Source: a bacterium | Lineage (GTDB): Bacteria; Patescibacteriota; Minisyncoccia; Phycocordibacterales; UBA10002 | Assembly (NCBI GenBank): GCA_030649775.1 | Contig: JAUSFR010000056.1 | Span: 1 to 8,777 of the forward strand | DNA: 8,777 nt | Direction: 5' to 3' | Part shown: in pieces, positions 5,722 through 8,777 of the stretch | Layout: every line of letters starts with the position of its first letter | Numbering within the stretch: the stretch's first letter is position 1 | The notes under the pieces: generated by a model | What the model saw: the letters and a program-made list of their open reading frames with translations, nothing else | The model's database searches: none | What the model was told of the DNA's origin: nothing | Made by a program: the position numbers and the translations under genes

Positions 5722-7335
5722 TTAGGCTGGAAGTGTGATAGTCACCGTCGTACCTTTTTTCTCTTCCGTTTGGAGTGTCAGCGTACCTCCATGGTCCTCA
5801 ACAATGCGCTTGGCGACATACAGACCAAGACCACTACCATCGGTATGAACCAGCATCGCGTTGCTTCCCCTAAAGAACTTGGTAAAGAGGTTGATACGTT
5901 GCGCCTCCGGAATACCGATACCGGTATCGGCGACAGTAATCACAATACCGCTCGCACCCTTGGAAACAGAAAAGATAATCTTTCCGCCTGAATGCGTATA
6001 CTTAACGGCATTGTCAAGAACATTTTCCAGCACCATCTGTATTTTCTCACTATCAATACCGACGTCGGGAAGCTCCTCAGGTGAGATTTTCGATTTGAGC
6101 TCAATGTCTTTGTACGACGCATTCTTGGAAAACTGTTGACTTACCGAAAGTGCGATAGGCAAAATAGACTGGTGTTTTATCACGTACTGCGAGCGACCTT
6201 CCTCTATTCGCGCGAGGTCAAGGAGGTCGTTAATAATGCGAATCGCATTGACACTGGATTGAAATCCATCCTGCGTGATTTTCTTCTGCTGGTCGGAAAG
6301 CGCGCCATCGGCCTCGGTGAGAAGCTCTTCATACGCCCATTTGATACTGGTAAGCGGAGTGCGGAGTTGATGAGCGGCAACGGTCACGAATTCCGATTTG
6401 AGTGAGTCAAGCTTTCGGAGTTGCTCGTTCGCCTTTGCAAGTTCATCGTCGTGAGCCTTTAGTTGCGTTACGGCCTCTTTTTGCTGGGCAAGGAGCGAAT
6501 CGATCTTTTTTACCTGTTCGGTGCGCTCTACCAGTTGTTCGCGCAAAGCTTTTTCTGATATGAGCACGGTGCTTGTCATAGCGTTGAATGCCGAGGCGAG
6601 CGAGCCGATTTCGTCGTTATAAAACACCTTGGCGCGGGCGGTAAAATCATTGTTTTTTATTTTCTCGGTAGCTTCCGCGAGACTCCGAATGGGGCGAAGC
6701 ACGAAAACCGCGAGGATGACATACAGAATAACCGCTATGAGTATGATGAGCGGAATCAGCACCAATGTGGCAACCCGTACCGCCTTTTTGGAGTCGGAAA
6801 ACAATTGCGCCGTAAGCTCACCCACGATGTGCCCCTTCTTCTCCGAAAAGTCATCAAGGATTTTAAGCGTTTTGGTCTGCGAGGGGATATAGTAGGTTTC
6901 CAAAAGTTCCGCCGCTCGCTCCCTATTTCCCGCTTTTGTCTCGGTGACAATCAGCAGTTCAATTCCGCGCAGATTTCGCACCTCCTCAATAAACTCGTCC
7001 AGAGTCACTTTGGCGTGGCCGTCTGTAATCTTTGTGCGCGCCTCATCAAGCTTGGTGTCAAGTTCAAGCGTGAGCGCGTCGTAGCGCTTTTCCAGCTCGG
7101 TTTTTCCCGAAAGCGCGTACGTACCCACCGTGACCGATGCTGCGCTTGAAACCGTCTTGAGACTTGAAAACGTCACGAACTCCGTGTGCGCCACCTCCGA
7201 GCTGTCAAGTGTCGGACCGATGGTATTCAGGAACTCCACGCCGGAGAGGATGAGTCCGATAAGGAGCAAGAAAGCCGGAACGAGAGCCAGTGACACCTTC
7301 TGCGCGACCGAAATTCTTTTGGATTGTCCACTCAT
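5722..7335 (-). CDS. Membrane sensor histidine kinase with HAMP domain
   Basis: This 537-residue kinase would autophosphorylate in response to an external signal and pass the phosphate to a response regulator. Domains in order: a membrane helix at about 16-36; an extracytoplasmic, mostly helical sensor region at about 37-185; a second helix at about 186-214; HAMP at about 213-262 (PIRSLAEATEKI ... DEIGSLASAFNAM); and a coiled coil at about 262-312. HisKA follows with phospho-acceptor H322 in AAHQLRTPL. The ATPase domain has the N-box ENVLDNAVKY (N442), G1 DTGIGIP at 470-476, F-box FTKFFRG and G2 GSGLGL at 500-505. All catalytic motifs are present. The start ATG 7335 shares ATGA with the stop of the upstream binding-protein gene and lacks a Shine-Dalgarno sequence, so translation is probably coupled and the two proteins probably work together. 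The receiver protein at 3060-3860 is the nearest possible partner. No cysteines occur. Confidence 0.96.
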   Translation of the reverse strand: MSGQSKRISVAQKVSLALVPAFLLLIGLILSGVEFLNTIGPTLDSSEVAHTEFVTFSSLKTVSSAASVTVGTYALSGKTELEKRYDALTLELDTKLDEARTKITDGHAKVTLDEFIEEVRNLRGIELLIVTETKAGNRERAAELLETYYIPSQTKTLKILDDFSEKKGHIVGELTAQLFSDSKKAVRVATLVLIPLIILIAVILYVILAVFVLRPIRSLAEATEKIKNNDFTARAKVFYNDEIGSLASAFNAMTSTVLISEKALREQLVERTEQVKKIDSLLAQQKEAVTQLKAHDDELAKANEQLRKLDSLKSEFVTVAAHQLRTPLTSIKWAYEELLTEADGALSDQQKKITQDGFQSSVNAIRIINDLLDLARIEEGRSQYVIKHQSILPIALSVSQQFSKNASYKDIELKSKISPEELPDVGIDSEKIQMVLENVLDNAVKYTHSGGKIIFSVSKGASGIVITVADTGIGIPEAQRINLFTKFFRGSNAMLVHTDGSGLGLYVAKRIVEDHGGTLTLQTEEKKGTTVTITLPA

Positions 7336-8483
7336 TGTGGGCGACTATTTGAAGTAATGATTTCATCGTCAACATAGGCCCCAAGCGACTGCATCGCGAG
7401 AGCCTCGGGAGAGGTCGGAGAAATCGCTCGGAAGAAAAGTGTCTTACCCGATTGCAGGAGTGCGATTCGTCCCTCCTCCGACGCATCCATTCCAAACAGA
7501 GCCTCCTTCAGAACGGCAACATGCGACGGCGAGAGTTTAGGCGAAGCAATGACCACACTGCGATACACCTTCGGACTTTTCGCGAGTATCACGTAGCTAC
7601 CGCCACTCGTTGAGGTCTCCTTGATGTACGAAACGCTGTTGCGACCGCCCGCGTCGGCCTTTTTTCTGAAAACGTCGGGAATAATGATGGCGTCGTCACC
7701 CACGAAATAGTAGCCAACGGTGCCCGCGGTAACCGTGCCGTCAGCCTGGAGAGGCGCGACCTTGAGTCCCGCGCGAAGAAGCTCAACTTTGGGAAGAAAG
7801 TAATTGGAAGTTGAATCGGCGCTCTCAAAAACTATTTTTTTTCCTACGAGGTCCGAAAGCGACGTAATCCCGCTATCCTTCCGCGCAAATATATAGCTCT
7901 GATAGGTCTCAACCCCTCCCTTTGCCCTCATGGCGATAAGTGAACCGGTAGAGAGCTTTTGAATGATTGACGCGGTAAAGGGTGTATCTATGTAGAGGTC
8001 AACTTCGCCTCTCCGAACAAGCTCCGACATCTCAATAATGTTGGTGCTCGTTTTGACGCTCCCCATTGTCTCCGTGCCGACAAGTTTGTTCGCGAGAAAA
8101 CGCGCGAGGGGCGTATGCTCTTTTACGTCTTCACTCACCTCCGACGCATTGACCACGACCCCGATGACGATTTTCTTGAACACGACCGGTCCACTAAGTG
8201 GCGGTGGAGGAGTAATTTTGACGACAGGCACCACAGGAGTCGTTACGGTACCGGAAACGGGTGGGGGGTTCTTTTCCGTTTGCGCGGGATTCGGGTCTGT
8301 TGTTTCCACAAAGGAAGTGGGTGGGGTACCCAGCGGTGGCGAGGAAACCGTCGTGGTGATGTTCGTTTCCTCTCCAGTTTCTCCGCCTGACGGTAGCATC
8401 TTGCTCGGTTGGCCTGCAAAAAAGGCGACGGCTATTACCGCGACAATTACAAAAAGAAGACTTCCCAGAGTTTTACGGTTCAT
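7332..8483 (-). CDS. Membrane-anchored PhnD-like solute-binding protein
   Basis: Counting from ATG 8483 the protein has 383 residues. An N-terminal hydrophobic helix (about residues 6-24) has no obvious signal-peptidase site or lipobox cysteine, so it probably stays as an anchor. A Pro/Thr-rich linker of about 70 residues follows, then a periplasmic-binding-protein fold from about residue 103. Features of the phosphate/phosphonate-binding (PhnD-like, PF12974 type) family are GEVDLYIDTPFTASII, YIFARKDSGITSLSDLVGKKIVFESADSTSNYFLPK and a late SPSHVAVLKEAL helix. The usual role is binding phosphonate, phosphite or a related oxyanion. No permease or ATPase gene is visible. The gene instead overlaps the kinase gene by ATGA, as in systems such as AioX-AioS where a PhnD-like protein feeds a kinase. 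There is no cysteine, so it cannot bind ligand as AioX does. A TTG at 8489 is an alternative start; ATG 8483 has AGG 7 nt upstream. Confidence 0.9.
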   Translation of the reverse strand: MNRKTLGSLLFVIVAVIAVAFFAGQPSKMLPSGGETGEETNITTTVSSPPLGTPPTSFVETTDPNPAQTEKNPPPVSGTVTTPVVPVVKITPPPPLSGPVVFKKIVIGVVVNASEVSEDVKEHTPLARFLANKLVGTETMGSVKTSTNIIEMSELVRRGEVDLYIDTPFTASIIQKLSTGSLIAMRAKGGVETYQSYIFARKDSGITSLSDLVGKKIVFESADSTSNYFLPKVELLRAGLKVAPLQADGTVTAGTVGYYFVGDDAIIIPDVFRKKADAGGRNSVSYIKETSTSGGSYVILAKSPKVYRSVVIASPKLSPSHVAVLKEALFGMDASEEGRIALLQSGKTLFFRAISPTSPEALAMQSLGAYVDDEIITSNSRPQ

Positions 8484-8496
8484 ATTCAACCTAGTA

Positions 8497-8504
8497 AGTA
8501 TATC
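8497..8504 (-). promoter_or_regulatory. Extended -10 promoter of the binding protein-kinase operon
   Basis: On the minus strand TGATATACT contains TATACT (8497-8502) preceded by TGA, an extended -10. No -35 hexamer is visible at 16-18 nt. Thirteen nt separate it from ATG 8483, so the transcript would have only a handful of untranslated bases. The MITE-like element begins 35 bp upstream of the -10 box. Confidence 0.5.
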
Positions 8505-8536
8505 AGAAACCTGCCCCGAACGGTGTGGATACTCAT

Positions 8537-8720
8537 ATAGGACTTACGCATTTCGTACTTTTCTGTCATCCGCCCGGATGAATCCATTCGGACGGGTTCC
8601 CGCGGAGGCGGGAATCCAGTATAGAGCCCTTTTTTGAGGCTCTGGATTCCCTTTTTCCCGCCTTCGATAAAAGCTTCGGTCGGGCAGGCAAGGAAATGAC
8701 ATCGATTGCGTATGTCCTAT
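8537..8720. mobile_element. MITE-like non-coding element with 14-bp terminal inverted repeats
   Basis: ATAGGACTTACGCA (8537-8550) and TGCGTATGTCCTAT (8707-8720) are inverted repeats with 13 of 14 matching positions. A TGTCAT motif follows inward on both sides. The 184 bp hold no convincing gene. Inside are the palindrome CATCCG-CC-CGGATG, the hairpin TTCCCGC-GGAG-GCGGGAA (8597-8614), and a long stem in which GGGAATCC/GGATTCCC and AGAGCC/GGCTCT pair across a T-rich loop (8610-8651). TA immediately outside GGAC at both ends would fit a TA target duplication, as made by IS630/Tc1-type transposases. A non-autonomous element mobilised in trans is the best reading. Confidence 0.65.
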
Positions 8721-8777
8721 CTTAGTCAGAGGCGGGTTATTTTGAGGGGCGGGGCATCGTCATGTCCCCTTCCCGCG
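8721..8777. other. Right-edge sequence with no recognisable feature
   Basis: These 57 bases beyond the inverted-repeat element are GC-rich, with several G-runs on the plus strand. I see no start codon with a supporting signal, no RNA gene and no strong palindrome. They may be part of a larger intergenic region. Confidence 0.3.

Noticed and set aside
8038..8637. Plus-strand 199-residue open frame opposite the binding protein
   Set aside because: It is antisense to a well-supported gene, its Gly/Val-rich part is the reverse of the Pro/Thr linker codons, and it runs into the inverted-repeat element.

Overview
The window looks like a piece of a Candidate Phyla Radiation (Patescibacteria, probably Parcubacteria-like) chromosome. 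This is inferred from the proteins and not from any marker gene. The histidine kinase has an AHQLRTPL H-box followed by TSIKW, a style common in that group. The response regulator has only receiver domains, the secreted proteins are small and contain no cysteine, promoter -10 boxes read TATACT, and start codons often have no Shine-Dalgarno sequence.

Layout, left to right. (1) Positions 1-2507, minus strand: most of uvrA, running off the left edge. It is preceded by a 41-codon reading frame (2504-2629) that repeats the UvrA N-terminal motif KIIVKGARTH and overlaps uvrA by ATGA. (2) 2640-2736: a promoter-like box, a palindrome and a clear minus-strand terminator. (3) 2757-2963, minus: a small two-helix membrane protein. 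(4) 3060-3860, minus: a double-receiver response regulator whose first receiver looks degenerate and whose second is intact. (5) 3861-4339: a gene-free divergent promoter region holding a nested inverted repeat and about five copies of a 34-bp hairpin-rich tandem repeat. (6) 4340-5698, plus: a secreted beta-rich surface protein. (7) 5722-8483, minus: a two-gene operon, a membrane-anchored PhnD-like solute-binding protein followed by a HAMP-containing sensor histidine kinase with a 4-bp ATGA overlap. (8) 8537-8720: a 184-bp non-coding MITE-like element with 14-bp terminal inverted repeats, just upstream of that operon. The last 57 bases hold nothing recognisable.

How they may work together. 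The binding protein and kinase form a coupled pair with no transporter permease or ATPase in view, so the binding protein is more likely a sensor subunit than an uptake component. The response regulator lies on the same strand about 1.9 kb further on, separated by the oppositely oriented surface protein gene. It is the obvious candidate partner, and the surface protein gene shares the divergent control region with it. This partnership is inferred from position only. The most unusual item is the coupled reading frame in front of uvrA, which repeats ten codons of UvrA with only synonymous differences.
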